From positions 1 to 61,348 of the forward strand of contig JAPLAM010000105.1 of the NCBI GenBank assembly GCA_026393275.1: a stretch of DNA of 61,348 nucleotides. The letters are read 5' to 3'. Shown here piece by piece: positions 17,814-28,099 of this stretch; positions within the stretch are counted from its first letter, which is position 1; every line of letters begins with the position of its first letter. The DNA comes from Arthrobacter sp. (GTDB lineage: Bacteria; Actinomycetota; Actinomycetes; Actinomycetales; Micrococcaceae). The notes beneath the pieces are model-generated. The model was not told the origin of the DNA. It made no database searches and was given only the letters and a program-made list of their open reading frames with translations. The translations under genes and the position numbers were made by a program.

Positions 17814-18704
17814 ATGCAGATTCCGGCTCCATTCGACTACGTCCGGGCCACCACGGTGGACAACGCCTTGGAGCTGTTGACGCGCCACGGTCCCGACTCC
17901 CGGATCATCGCGGGCGGCCACAGCCTGCTCCCGATGATGAAGCTCCGGCTCGCCCGGCCGGAGTGGCTGATTGATATCAACGACCTCTACGAACTCGACT
18001 ACATCCTCCGCGACGGCGGCGAGTTGCGCGTCGGCGCCCTGACCCGCCACACCACGCTGCTGGAAGCGGACGAGATCGCGGAGCTGTTCCCGATTGTCCG
18101 GGACGCCGAGCAGGTGATCGCGGACCCGGTGGTGCGCAACCGCGGCACCATCGGAGGTTCGTTGTGCCAGGCCGATCCGGCCGAGGACCTCTCCACCGTC
18201 TGCCATGTCCTCGGGGCCGTCGCCGTCGTCCGCGGACCCGCCGGCGAGCGCACCCTGACCATGCCGGAGTTCCACCGCGGCCCGTACCAGACCGCCGTCG
18301 GACAGGACGAACTGCTGTGCGAAGTCCGCTTCCCCATCCGGCCCCGCACCGGCAGCGCCTACGAGAAGGTGGAACGGCGCGCGGGCGACTGGGCCGTGGG
18401 AGCTGCCGGCGCCGCCGTGACGCTCGCGGAGGACGGCAGCATCGCCGACGCCGCCGTCGGGCTGACGGCGCTGGGCCTGGACCAGACCGTTGCGGGGGTT
18501 GCCGGGCTGCTGCGCGGCAAGCACCCCTCCGAGGAGCTGTTCGCCGACGCCGGTCGGCTAGCCGCCGAGGCCTCCGACCCGGTCGCGGACCAGCGCGGAC
18601 CGGTCGACTACAAACGGCACCTGGCCGACGAACTCACCCGGCGGGTATTGCGGCGGGCCTGTGCCCGTGCCGCCCAGACGGCCGCCCAGACACAGGAAGG
18701 CTGA
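17814..18704 (+). CDS. coxM: CO dehydrogenase medium (FAD) subunit CoxM
   Basis: 296 residues, the usual size for the flavoprotein subunit of aerobic CO dehydrogenase. The N-terminal FAD-binding domain has AGGHSLLPMMKLRLARP (about residues 32-48) and TIGGSLCQADPAEDL (about 111-125), the two loops that bind the FAD pyrophosphate and flavin. The C-terminal CODH_FAD domain (about 175-280) follows. It passes electrons from the 2Fe-2S clusters of CoxS to FAD and on to the respiratory quinone pool. It is the first gene of the operon, 5 bp before coxS. The start is supported by GAGGTGGGACT directly upstream. Confidence 0.96.
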   Translation: MQIPAPFDYVRATTVDNALELLTRHGPDSRIIAGGHSLLPMMKLRLARPEWLIDINDLYELDYILRDGGELRVGALTRHTTLLEADEIAELFPIVRDAEQVIADPVVRNRGTIGGSLCQADPAEDLSTVCHVLGAVAVVRGPAGERTLTMPEFHRGPYQTAVGQDELLCEVRFPIRPRTGSAYEKVERRAGDWAVGAAGAAVTLAEDGSIADAAVGLTALGLDQTVAGVAGLLRGKHPSEELFADAGRLAAEASDPVADQRGPVDYKRHLADELTRRVLRRACARAAQTAAQTQEG

Positions 18705-18709
18705 AGCGC

Positions 18710-19272
<563 letters not shown>

Positions 19273-19276
<4 letters not shown>

Positions 19277-21666
19277 CTGTCATCAACGAGCGGGAGAGCA
19301 ACCCCGCGGCCGGCGACCCGGACCGGCCGATCGGCTACGGCCGCATCCAGCGCAAGGAAGACCCCCGCTTCGTCCGCGGGAAGGGCAACTACATCGACGA
19401 CCTCGTGCTGCCCGGCATGCTGCACGGCGCGATCCTGCGTGCCCCCGTGGCGCACGCCCGGCTCGTGTCGATCGACACCACCAATGCCCTGTCCCACCCC
19501 AAGGTGCTCGCCGTCATCACCGGCAAGGACCTGGAAGGACTCAAGCTCGCCTGGGCGCCGACCCTCTCCGCCGACGTGCAGGCGGTCCTGGTCACGGACA
19601 AGGTCCGCTTCCAGGGGCAGGAGGTCGCGTTCGTCGTGGCCGAGGACCGCTACGCGGCGCGGGACGCGCTGGAACTGATTGACGTCGAGTACGACGTGCT
19701 GCCGCCGCTGGTGGACGCACGAAAGGCGCTCGACGCCGACGCCCCCGTCATCCGGGACGAAATCCCGGGCCGGACGGACAACAAGATCTTCGACTGGGAG
19801 ATCGGCAGCGCCGCGGAAACCGACGCCGTGTTCGCGAGCGCCGACGTCGTCGTGAGCCAGGAGGTGGTCTACCCGCGGGTGCACCCGGCGCCGATGGAGA
19901 CCTGCGGCGCCGTCGCCGACTTTGACCCGGTGGACGGCAAGCTGACGCTCTACGAGACCACCCAGGCCCCGCACGCCCACCGGACGCTGTTCGCGATAGT
20001 GGCCGGCATCCCGGAGCACAAGATCCGGATCGTGTCCCCGGACATCGGCGGCGGCTTCGGCAACAAGGTCGGCATCTACCCCGGCTACATTCTCGCCGTC
20101 GTCGGCTCGATCGTCACCGGCCGGCCGGTGAAGTGGGTGGAGGACCGTTCCGAAAACCTGATGTCCACTTCGTTCGCCCGCGACTACATCATGCAGGGCG
20201 AGATTGCCGCTACCAAGGACGGCAAGATCCTTGCGCTGCGCACCAATGTCCTGGCCGACCACGGCGCCTTCAACGCCACTGCCCAGCCCACCAAGAACCC
20301 GGCCGGCTTCTTCTCCATCTTCACCGGCAGCTATGACCTGCAGGCCGCTTACTGCAAGGTGACCGGCGTTTACACCAACAAGGCACCCGGCGGCGTCGCC
20401 TACGCCTGCTCCTTCCGCGTCACCGAGGCCGTGTACCTGGTGGAGCGGATGGTGGACGTCCTGGCCCGGAAGCTGGAGATGGACCCCGCGGAGCTGCGGC
20501 TGAAGAACTTCATCAAGCCGGAACAGTTCCCCTACGCCAACAAGACCGGTTGGGTCTACGACTCCGGCAATTATGAGGCGGCCATGCGGCTGTCCATGGA
20601 GCTGGCCGGCTACGAGGACCTCCGGCGCGAGCAGCAGGAGAAGCGGGCCAAGGGTGAGCTGATGGGCATCGGCGTGGCCTTCTTCACCGAGGTCGTGGGC
20701 GCCGGGCCGCGCAAGCACTTCAACATCGTCGGTCTGGGCATGGCCGACGGCGCCGAGCTGCGGGTGCACCCCACGGGCAAGGCGGTCGTCCGGCTCTCGG
20801 TGCAAAGCCAGGGGCAGGGCCACGAAACCACGTTCGCGCAGATTGTCGCGGAGGAACTCGGTATCCCGCCGGAGAACATCGACGTCGTGCACGGTGACAC
20901 GGACCAGACACCGTTCGGCCTGGGCACTTACGGGAGTCGCTCGACGCCGGTCAGCGGCGGGGCCGTGGCGCTCGTGGCCCGGAAGGTACGGGAGAAAGCC
21001 AAGCTCATCGCGGCGGCCATGCTGGAGACCCGCCCCGAGGACCTCGAGTGGGAAAAGGGCCGCTGGTTCGTGAAGGGCGACCCCACCGCGGGAAAGACCA
21101 TCGAGGACATCGCCATGGCCGCCCACGGCACCCTGACACTGCCGGAGGGCGTCGACGGCAACCTCGACGCGGAAGTCACCTACGACCCGCCCAACCTGAC
21201 CTTCCCGTTCGGCGCCTACATCTGCGTCGTCGACGTCGACCCGGGCACCGGCCACGTCAAGGTGCGGCGCTTCATCGCGGTGGACGACTGCGGGACCCGG
21301 ATCAACCCGATGATCATCGAGGGCCAGGTCCACGGCGGCCTGACCGACGGCGTCGGGATGGCCCTGATGGAGATCATCGAGTTCGACGCGGACGGCAACA
21401 ACCTGGGCGGCTCCTTCATGGACTACCTGATCCCCACCGCCATGGAAGTCCCGGACTGGGAAACCGGCTTCACCGTCACACCGTCCCCGCACCACCCCAT
21501 CGGCGCGAAAGGCATCGGCGAATCCGCCACGGTCGGCTCGCCGCCGGCAATCGTGAACGCGGTGGTCGACGCGCTGGCGCCCTTCGGGGTGGTCCACATG
21601 GACATGCCCTGCACGCCGGCCCGGGTCTGGGCCGCCATGCAGGGCCGGGCCAGGCCGCCGGTGTGA
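19273..21666 (+). CDS. coxL: CO dehydrogenase large (Mo-Cu) subunit CoxL, form I
   Basis: 797 residues. The active-site loop is GGVAYACSFRVTEAV with Cys379, matching the AYxCSFR signature of form I (true CO-oxidising) enzymes and not the AYRGAGR loop of form II. The catalytic glutamate near molybdenum is Glu750 in GAKGIGESATVGSPPA. Other molybdopterin cytosine dinucleotide contacts include IGGGFGNKVG and the QGQGHETTFAQ region. It oxidises CO with water to CO2, giving two electrons and two protons. The order M-S-L and tight overlaps match known cox operons. A 1128-codon open frame on the opposite strand covers much of this gene and is a GC-rich shadow. Confidence 0.97.
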
Positions 21667-21667
21667 G

Positions 21668-22594
21668 ATGACTACCGCAGCAGACGCCCTCACCGCCCGG
21701 GCCGGTGACCTCGCAGCCCGCCGCGAGCCCTTCGTGCACGCCACGGTGGTACGCGCCCAGCATCCCACCAGCGCCCGCGCCGGAGACACCGCCCTGGTGC
21801 TGCCCGGCGGCGAGATCGTCGGCTTCGTCGGCGGCAACTGCGTCGAGTCCTCCGTCCGGGAGTACGGGCTCCGGGCGCTCGCCTCCGGGGAACCGCTGTT
21901 GCTGCGCGTCCTGCCCGGCGAGCCGTCGCACCGGACCGAGGACGGCGCCGTCGAAGTGTCCAACCCGTGCCTGAGCGGCGGTGCCATCGAGATCTTCCTG
22001 CAGCCGCGCATCCCGGCGCCCCGGGTGGTGGTGGTCGGGGCCGCACCGGTGGCGCAGGCGCTCGCCACGCTCGGCGTCGGCGTTGGTTTCGACGTCGAAC
22101 TCGCCGACGGCGACGCGGCGCAGCCCCGCCCGGACGACGCCGCCCTGATCGTGGCCTCACACGGCAAAGCCGAGGAGGGCGCCCTCGAAGCCGCGCTGCG
22201 TGCCGGGGTGCCGTACGTGGCCCTCGTGGCGAGCGAGACGCGCGGTGCCGCCGTCCTGGACTCGCTCGAGGTGGATGACGTGCTCCGCTCACGGGTCTAC
22301 ACCCCGGCGGGCCTGCAGCTGGGCGCACGGACGCCCGGCGAGATCGCCCTGTCCATCCTGGCCCAACTGGTCCAGGAGCGGGCCGCGGCTCGGGCCCACG
22401 CCAACACCGGCGGCGTTCCGGCGCCGTCGGCTCCGCAGCCGAAGACAGCGGTGGACCCCGTGTGCGGTATGTCCGTGCCCGCAGTGGAAGCGTCCCTGTA
22501 CCTCGAGCACAACGGCGCCATCGTGTACTTTTGCTCCCCCGGCTGCCGGGCCGCCTTCCGTAAGGAACCGGAGCGCTATGCCCTCAGCAGCTGA
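21668..22594 (+). CDS. XdhC/CoxI-family maturation protein with C-terminal YHS domain
   Basis: 308 residues. The XdhC_CoxI N-domain (GGEIVGFVGGNCVESSVREY, about residues 39-58) and a Rossmann-like XdhC C-domain (PRVVVVGAAPVAQALATLG, about 117-135; LGARTPGEIALSILAQL near 220) are followed by a proline-rich linker. A YHS metal-binding domain follows, with DPVCGM at 263-268 and CSPGCRAAF near 290. XdhC proteins insert sulfurated molybdenum cofactor into xanthine dehydrogenase-like enzymes; YHS domains bind metals, often copper. The fusion suggests delivery of Mo and possibly Cu to the Mo-S-Cu centre; the copper part is inference. It starts 1 bp after coxL. Confidence 0.9.
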   Translation: MTTAADALTARAGDLAARREPFVHATVVRAQHPTSARAGDTALVLPGGEIVGFVGGNCVESSVREYGLRALASGEPLLLRVLPGEPSHRTEDGAVEVSNPCLSGGAIEIFLQPRIPAPRVVVVGAAPVAQALATLGVGVGFDVELADGDAAQPRPDDAALIVASHGKAEEGALEAALRAGVPYVALVASETRGAAVLDSLEVDDVLRSRVYTPAGLQLGARTPGEIALSILAQLVQERAAARAHANTGGVPAPSAPQPKTAVDPVCGMSVPAVEASLYLEHNGAIVYFCSPGCRAAFRKEPERYALSS

Positions 22595-23207
22595 CTCGCC
22601 CCTCCTGGCCGGCACCGCGGCCGTCATCCTCGCCGCCGGCGGCTCGCGGCGCCTGGGCCGGCCCAAACAGCTGCTCCCCTACGGTAACGGAGTGCTGCTG
22701 GACGCCGTCCTCGCGACGGCGCGGCGCTGCGGCTTCGGCCAGACCGTGCTGGCACTGGGCGGATCGGCCGAGGAGGTACTCGGCGCCGTGGACACCACGG
22801 GCTGCGAGGTGGCTCTCAACCCCGACTACGGCGAGGGATGCTCGTCCTCCATCGCCGCGGCGCTGGGTTCCCTGCGGCCGGACACCCGGGCGGTGGTGCT
22901 GCTGCTGGGCGACCAGCCGGGCGTCAGTGCCGAGAGTGTTGCCCCGTTGCTGCGGGCGCTGTTCCGCCCTGACGGTCCCGGTGCCGCCGTGTGCCGCTAC
23001 GACGACGGCGTGGGCCATCCCCTCGCGTTCAGCCGGCGGATGCTGCCGGAATTGTCCTCGCTGCACGGGGACAAGGCCGTGTGGAAACTGCTGGAACAGC
23101 GGGCGGACGACGTCGTCGAGGTGCCCACGCCCGGTCCGGTCCCCCTCGACGTCGACACCGAGGATGACTACCGGCGGGTGCTCGCCGCCTTGCAGGAGGC
23201 CGGGTGA
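22578..23207 (+). CDS. MobA-like nucleotidyltransferase (molybdenum cofactor cytidylyl type)
   Basis: 209 residues. The N-terminal nucleotide-binding signature AAVILAAGGSRRLGRPKQLLP (about residues 14-34) and the LLLGDQPGVSAE metal-binding segment (about 108-119) identify the NTP_transf_3/MocA family. CO dehydrogenase uses molybdopterin cytosine dinucleotide, so MocA-type CTP transfer is the likely reaction. It overlaps the XdhC-YHS gene by 17 bp and coxD by 4 bp (GTGA). Confidence 0.9.
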   Translation: MPSAADSPLLAGTAAVILAAGGSRRLGRPKQLLPYGNGVLLDAVLATARRCGFGQTVLALGGSAEEVLGAVDTTGCEVALNPDYGEGCSSSIAAALGSLRPDTRAVVLLLGDQPGVSAESVAPLLRALFRPDGPGAAVCRYDDGVGHPLAFSRRMLPELSSLHGDKAVWKLLEQRADDVVEVPTPGPVPLDVDTEDDYRRVLAALQEAG

Positions 23208-24127
23208 ACACGGCCGCCCGGACGGGAGCCGAAGAAGAAGTGCAGCGGCGGATCCCCGATGTGGCCGCCCTGATGACCGAGTTGGACAAGCACGACTACC
23301 TGGCCGATGCCGGGCTCGCCACCGCACTGTTCCTCGCGGTGCGGCTACCGCAACCCATCCTGTTGGAGGGCGAGGCCGGGGTGGGCAAGACGGAAGCCGC
23401 AAAGACCCTGGCCCGGCTCCTGGACACCCCGCTGTACCGGCTGCAGTGCTACGAGGGGATCGACGCCGGCGAAGCCCTCTACGAGTGGAACCACCAACGC
23501 CAGCTGCTGGGTATTCGGCTGGCCGAGGCCCGCGATGCGCAGGTCAGCGAAGCCGAACTGTTCGGCCCCCAGTATCTGCTGCGCCGACCGCTGCTGCAGG
23601 CCATCGAGCACCCGGGGCCGCGTCCGGCGGTGCTGTTGCTGGACGAGATCGACCGCGCCGATGCGGAGTTCGAAGCATTCACCTTTGAGTTGCTCGCAGA
23701 AGCCTCGGTCACCATCCCCGAACTCGGCACTATCCGCGCCACCCATCCGCCCATCGTCGTGCTGACCTCCAACCGCACCCGTGACCTCCACGATGCGCTG
23801 ACCCGCCGCTGCCTCTACCATTGGATCGACTATCCCGGGCCGGCCCGGATCGCCGAGATCGTGCGGCGCCGGGTGCCGGCCAGCAGCGGCCCGCTGGCGT
23901 TGCAGGCCGCCGCGGTCATCACTCGGCTGCGGACCCTGGACCTGGCCAAGCCGCCCGGGATTTCCGAGGCCATCGATTGGGTCTCGGCGCTCGCGGTGCT
24001 CGGCATCGAACGGATCGACGCCGCGACAGCCGAACAGACCTGGGGGTCGATCGTGAAAAACCGCGACGACCTGGAGCTGGTGGGCTCCCGCGGTGCGGCC
24101 TGGCTGGTGGGCGGCACCAATGACTGA
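23204..24127 (+). CDS. coxD: MoxR-type AAA+ ATPase CoxD
   Basis: 307 residues. Walker A is EGEAGVGKTEAAKTLA (about residues 51-66), Walker B LLLDEIDRADAEFEAF (about 143-158), and the sensor region is VVLTSNRTRDLHDAL. MoxR ATPases with a VWA partner act as chaperones; in the cox system CoxD and CoxE are needed to build the Mo-S-Cu cluster of apo-CoxL. GTG start overlaps the preceding stop, and the 3' end overlaps coxE by 8 bp, fitting a CoxD-CoxE partnership. Confidence 0.94.
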   Translation: MNTAARTGAEEEVQRRIPDVAALMTELDKHDYLADAGLATALFLAVRLPQPILLEGEAGVGKTEAAKTLARLLDTPLYRLQCYEGIDAGEALYEWNHQRQLLGIRLAEARDAQVSEAELFGPQYLLRRPLLQAIEHPGPRPAVLLLDEIDRADAEFEAFTFELLAEASVTIPELGTIRATHPPIVVLTSNRTRDLHDALTRRCLYHWIDYPGPARIAEIVRRRVPASSGPLALQAAAVITRLRTLDLAKPPGISEAIDWVSALAVLGIERIDAATAEQTWGSIVKNRDDLELVGSRGAAWLVGGTND

Positions 24128-25439
24128 ACCGACACTGCAGCCGCAGTCCTCGCGGCCGTTCGTCGAGGCCGCCTCCCTCGCCGCGGCCTTCATCACGGCC
24201 CTGCGCGGTGCCGGTGTCTCGTGCTCCCCCGACCGGGCGGCCCGGCTGGCGGTTGCACTCCGGCTGGTCCCGCCGACGGACCTGGAGCGGCTTTACTGGA
24301 CCTTGCGGCTGGTCCTGGTCTCCAGCCGTGAGCAGTTGCCGGTGTTCGACGCCGTGTTCGGCGCCGTGTTCCGCGGCGGCTTCGATCCGGCCGCCGCACT
24401 GGACCGCCAGCTCGGCGCACCTGTGGCTGTCCCGGCAGCCCCGCCGCCCGCGGACGGGTCGCGCACCCGCCCCGCGGCCGACACCGGGCGGGCGACCGCG
24501 CCGGGCCGCACCGCCGAACGGGCGCATCCTGCCGTGGCAGCGGGACGGGAAAACGCCGGGGACCGGCCCGGCCCGGAGCGTGAGGCCGTCCTGGCGATGG
24601 CTTCCGTGGAGGAGCACCTCCACGGGATGAATTTTGCCGCGCTCACCGAGGCGGAAGCCGCCGAGATCCGCCGGCTGGCCGCACGGATCCTGTTGGCAAC
24701 CCCCGTTCGCCTGAGCCGGCGCACGCGCAAGTCGCCGCACAGCAGCGCGCGCCTGGACGTCCGGGCCACCGTGCGGGCCGCCCGCCGCTCCGGCTCTGAC
24801 GTTGCCACACTCCGCTACGCCGAGCGCCAACAGCAACGGCGCAAGCTGGTGCTGCTGTGCGATGTCTCCGGCTCGATGGACCCGTATTCCCGGATCTTCC
24901 TGGCGCTGCTGCAGGGCGCCGTCGCCACCGCCGGCGCGGAGGCCTTCGTGTTCTCCACCCGACTGACGCGCCTGACCCGGCAACTGGCCCAGCGCAATCC
25001 GGACCTGGCACTCGCCCGGGCCGCTGCCACCGCACCGGACTGGGCCAGCGGCACCAGGATCGCCGAGAGCCTGCGGCGTTTCGTGGACGAACACGGCCGC
25101 CGAGGACTCGCCCGGGGCGCCGTGGTGGTGGTCTTCTCCGACGGCTGGGCGCAGGAGGATCCGGAACAGGTCGCGGCCCAAATGGCCCGGCTGCGCAGGT
25201 TCGCGCACCGGGTGGTCTGGGTGAATCCGCGCAAGGCCGCGCCAGGCTATCAGCCGCTGGCCGGCGGCATCGCCGCTGCCCTGCCGTATTGCGACGCCTT
25301 CGTCAGCGGACATAGCTACACGGCGCTGGCGGAGGTGGCCGCCGCCGTCCGCGGCGACGGCCCGCGTGCACCAGGGGCGCACGCTGTCCTGAAACCAGGG
25401 ACAGCGAGACCAGAGACCGACAGGCAAGGGAGCAGCTAA
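24120..25439 (+). CDS. coxE: VWA-domain protein CoxE
   Basis: 439 residues. A C-terminal von Willebrand A domain carries the MIDAS motif LLCDVSGSMDPYSR (about residues 243-256) with WASGTRIAESLRRF (the MIDAS threonine, near 305) and VVVVFSDGWAQEDPE (near 337). A disordered Pro/Ala/Arg-rich linker (about 105-160) separates it from an N-terminal helical region. It is the partner of the CoxD ATPase in CO dehydrogenase maturation. Its TAA stop overlaps the coxG ATG by one base. Confidence 0.93.
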   Translation: MTEPTLQPQSSRPFVEAASLAAAFITALRGAGVSCSPDRAARLAVALRLVPPTDLERLYWTLRLVLVSSREQLPVFDAVFGAVFRGGFDPAAALDRQLGAPVAVPAAPPPADGSRTRPAADTGRATAPGRTAERAHPAVAAGRENAGDRPGPEREAVLAMASVEEHLHGMNFAALTEAEAAEIRRLAARILLATPVRLSRRTRKSPHSSARLDVRATVRAARRSGSDVATLRYAERQQQRRKLVLLCDVSGSMDPYSRIFLALLQGAVATAGAEAFVFSTRLTRLTRQLAQRNPDLALARAAATAPDWASGTRIAESLRRFVDEHGRRGLARGAVVVVFSDGWAQEDPEQVAAQMARLRRFAHRVVWVNPRKAAPGYQPLAGGIAAALPYCDAFVSGHSYTALAEVAAAVRGDGPRAPGAHAVLKPGTARPETDRQGSS

Positions 25440-26209
25440 TGCAGGTAGACAGCACTTTTTCGGTGGTCGGCCCGATCGGCAAGGTCTGGGACACCCTGAT
25501 GGACTTTGAGCGGGTGGCCGGTTGCCTTCCGGGCGCCCGGATCCTGAACAAGCTATCCGAGGATGCTTATCAGGTGGGCATGTCCGTCAAGCTGGGTCCG
25601 GTCAACATGGAATACAAGGGCCTCCTCAACGTCCTGGAGCGCGACGCCGCCGCACACCGGGCCGTGCTGGGGGGCAAGGCGCAGGAGACCCGCGGTCAGG
25701 GCACCGCCGAAGCCACGGTGATCCTGGCCCTCGCCGAGGAAGGGACCACGACAAGGGGAACCGTCAGTGCCGACCTGGCACTGTCCGGCAAGGCCGCGGC
25801 CATGGGCAAGAGCGTGATCGGCAGTGTCACGGAGCAGATGATGGGGCTCTTCGCGGGCAATCTGCAGTCCATGCTGGCCGAACCCGAGGCGGCGTCCGTG
25901 GACGGGACGGCCGATGCGGCAGTAGAACCGGCGGCGGAGGCGGTTCCGGCGCCGGTTCCAGTGGCGGCGGCGGCCGCAGGGCCCGCATTGGCGTCGACCG
26001 CGAGCGCACCGGGTCTGGTGCCCGCACGCGACGGCGCACCATCGGCGGGGAGCAGCCTGGATGCGTTCAGCTTCGCCAAAGGCATCGCCGTCGATCAGCT
26101 CTCCAGCCCCGTCAAGGTCATGGGCCTGGTTGCTGCCGTGGCCTGCGTGGCCTACTGGGCGGGCCGACGGTCCGCGTTCCGGATGCTCCGGCTCTGCGGA
26201 AGGCTTTAG
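25439..26209 (+). CDS. coxG: CoxG, SRPBCC lipid-binding membrane anchor of CO dehydrogenase
   Basis: 256 residues. The N-terminal SRPBCC (START-like) domain (about residues 1-145) has the CoxG style QVDSTFSVVGPIGKVWDTL and ERVAGCLPGA. It is followed by an Ala/Pro-rich linker (about 160-205) and a C-terminal hydrophobic helix (about 224-240, VMGLVAAVACVAYWAG) capped by arginines. CoxG proteins recruit the soluble enzyme to the membrane and are reported to supply menaquinone as electron acceptor. The linker-plus-helix layout is what such a tether needs. Confidence 0.93.
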   Translation: MQVDSTFSVVGPIGKVWDTLMDFERVAGCLPGARILNKLSEDAYQVGMSVKLGPVNMEYKGLLNVLERDAAAHRAVLGGKAQETRGQGTAEATVILALAEEGTTTRGTVSADLALSGKAAAMGKSVIGSVTEQMMGLFAGNLQSMLAEPEAASVDGTADAAVEPAAEAVPAPVPVAAAAAGPALASTASAPGLVPARDGAPSAGSSLDAFSFAKGIAVDQLSSPVKVMGLVAAVACVAYWAGRRSAFRMLRLCGRL

Positions 26210-26219
26210 GGAGGGCCTC

Positions 26220-27347
26220 ATGCGGGACGTCCTGGCGGCCATCATGCCGGACTGGCGGCAGGGCAACACCGCCGGCCTGGCTACCGTCGTGAACACGTTC
26301 AAATCCGCCCCCCGGCTGCCGGGCGCCTCGATGCTTGTCACCGCCGACGGCAAGGCCGTGGGATCGGTTTCCGGCGGCTGCGTCGAGGGCGCCGTCTACG
26401 AACTGGCCACCCAGGTCAAGGACGACGGCGTCCCGGTGCTGGTGCGGTACGGGATCAGCGACGACGACGCGTTCGCCGTCGGCCTCACATGCGGCGGCAT
26501 CATCGACATCTTCGTTGAACCGGTCTCGCGGCAGCGATTCGCGGAGCTCGACGCCGTCCGGCAGGACATCGCCGACGAAAAGCGGGTGGGGGTGGCCACG
26601 GTGATCGAGCACCCGGACGGCAGTTGGCTGGGGCGGCATCTGGTAGTGCGCCCGGACGGCTTCGAAGGCAACCTGGGGTCCGAGCGGGCCAACCTCGCAG
26701 TCGGCGACGATACCCAGGGCTATTTGGCCGCCGGCCGGACCGGCATCCTGAGTTACGGCTCGGACGGGGAACGGCTGGACAGCGGGATGCGGGTCTTTTT
26801 CACGAGTTACGCCCCGCCGCCGCGGATGCTCGTCTTCGGCGCCATCGACTTCGCCTCGGCTCTGGCCCGGCTCGGGAGCTTCCTCGGCTACCGGGTGACG
26901 GTCTGCGACGCCCGCTCCGTTTTCGCCACACCGGCGAGGTTCCCCGAGGCCGCCGAGGTGGTCAACGAATGGCCGCACCGCTACCTTGCCGGGCAGTTGG
27001 AGCTGGGGCTGGTGGATGAACGGACCGTGATCTGCGTCCTCACGCACGATCCCAAGTTCGACATACCGCTGTTGGCGGTGGCCCTGCGCGGCAGCCCGCT
27101 GGCGTTTGTCGGGGCCATGGGTTCGCGACGCACCCACGAGGACCGGATCAGGCGGCTGCGCGAGGAAGGACTGGACGAGGCCGCGCTGTCACGGCTGCAC
27201 AGCCCCGTGGGCCTGGACCTCGGCGCCCGCACCCCGGAGGAAACGGCGGTGTCCATCGCCGCAGAGATCATCGCCAAGCAGTGGAGCGGCAGCGGGGAAC
27301 CTCTGCGGCGGCTGGACGAACGGATCCACCACGACGAAACCCTGTGA
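26220..27347 (+). CDS. Second XdhC/CoxI-family maturation protein
   Basis: 375 residues. The XdhC_CoxI N-domain (GKAVGSVSGGCVEGAVYELA, about residues 43-62; GLTCGGIIDIFVE near 90) is joined to the Rossmann XdhC_C domain (PRMLVFGAIDFASALARLG near 200; GAMGSRRTHEDRIRRL near 299; GLDLGARTPEETAVSIAAEI near 330). It lacks the YHS tail of the first XdhC in the operon. CoxF and CoxI in model operons are likewise two related proteins. AGGGAGG gives a strong ribosome-binding site. Likely role: binding and sulfuration or insertion of the molybdenum cofactor for CoxL. Confidence 0.92.
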   Translation: MRDVLAAIMPDWRQGNTAGLATVVNTFKSAPRLPGASMLVTADGKAVGSVSGGCVEGAVYELATQVKDDGVPVLVRYGISDDDAFAVGLTCGGIIDIFVEPVSRQRFAELDAVRQDIADEKRVGVATVIEHPDGSWLGRHLVVRPDGFEGNLGSERANLAVGDDTQGYLAAGRTGILSYGSDGERLDSGMRVFFTSYAPPPRMLVFGAIDFASALARLGSFLGYRVTVCDARSVFATPARFPEAAEVVNEWPHRYLAGQLELGLVDERTVICVLTHDPKFDIPLLAVALRGSPLAFVGAMGSRRTHEDRIRRLREEGLDEAALSRLHSPVGLDLGARTPEETAVSIAAEIIAKQWSGSGEPLRRLDERIHHDETL

Positions 27348-27348
27348 C

Positions 27349-28020
27349 ATGGAAGCCATGGTCGGCAACGAAGCCTTCCGTTGGGCCGCCTCAGCCGTGC
27401 TGCTTGCCGCCGCCCTCGCCGCCGTATGCGCGGCAGTCGGGCCGTCCCCGTCGTCCGCGCCGGCATTCCGGATCGACCACGGGCTTCACGCGCTGATGCT
27501 GACGGCAATGGCCTTGATGCTGCACCCCGCGTGGGCGGGCCCCGTCCTGCCCCAGGTGCTGTTCTTCGTGCTGGCCGCGTGGTGGTTTGTCCTCCGGGCC
27601 TTGTCGCGGCGCCCGGCTTCGGGCCCGGCTTCCGCGCCCGCGGACCGCCGCCGGACCGGGGATACCGGCCGCGGAGCAATGATGTACCACGCGCTGACAA
27701 TGGCCGCCATGGCGTACATGCTGTTAGCCGGCGCGACCAGCAGCGCGCATCCGGCCTCCGCCGCCGTCGTCGCTCCGCATCACGGGGCCGGCGCCCCGGT
27801 GGCGGGCCTGCTGCCGGAACCGGCAGCCGGTGCGGACCTGGTGCCGCTGCTGCTGGCGGTGATGTTCGGGCTCGCCGCGATCCTATGGGGTGTACGGCTG
27901 ATCCGGCAGCTACACTCCGGCGCCCCGCGCAGCGGCGGGAGCGCGTTCCAGGACCTCGCCGGCGCGGCCGTGATGGCGGTGATGTTCGCGTCCCTGGCCG
28001 CGTCACGGGTTGCCGCCTGA
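27349..28020 (+). CDS. DUF5134 membrane protein
   Basis: 223 residues with about five hydrophobic helices (near 12-30, 44-62, 64-82, 112-130, 165-180, 200-220) and His/Met-rich loops (MMYHALTMAAMAYM, APHHGAG). This pattern matches the actinobacterial DUF5134 family of unknown function. It starts 1 bp after the second XdhC stop, so it may be co-transcribed with cox. Met- and His-rich helices could suggest metal handling, but that is speculation. An ATG three codons in is an alternative start. Confidence 0.7.
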   Translation: MEAMVGNEAFRWAASAVLLAAALAAVCAAVGPSPSSAPAFRIDHGLHALMLTAMALMLHPAWAGPVLPQVLFFVLAAWWFVLRALSRRPASGPASAPADRRRTGDTGRGAMMYHALTMAAMAYMLLAGATSSAHPASAAVVAPHHGAGAPVAGLLPEPAAGADLVPLLLAVMFGLAAILWGVRLIRQLHSGAPRSGGSAFQDLAGAAVMAVMFASLAASRVAA

Positions 28021-28099
28021 CCACGGGGCCGGGACCCGCGGGCCGGGAGCGGTCAATCGCCGCGCCCGAAGCGCGGGGCGTCGGGCGTAAGCTCATGCC

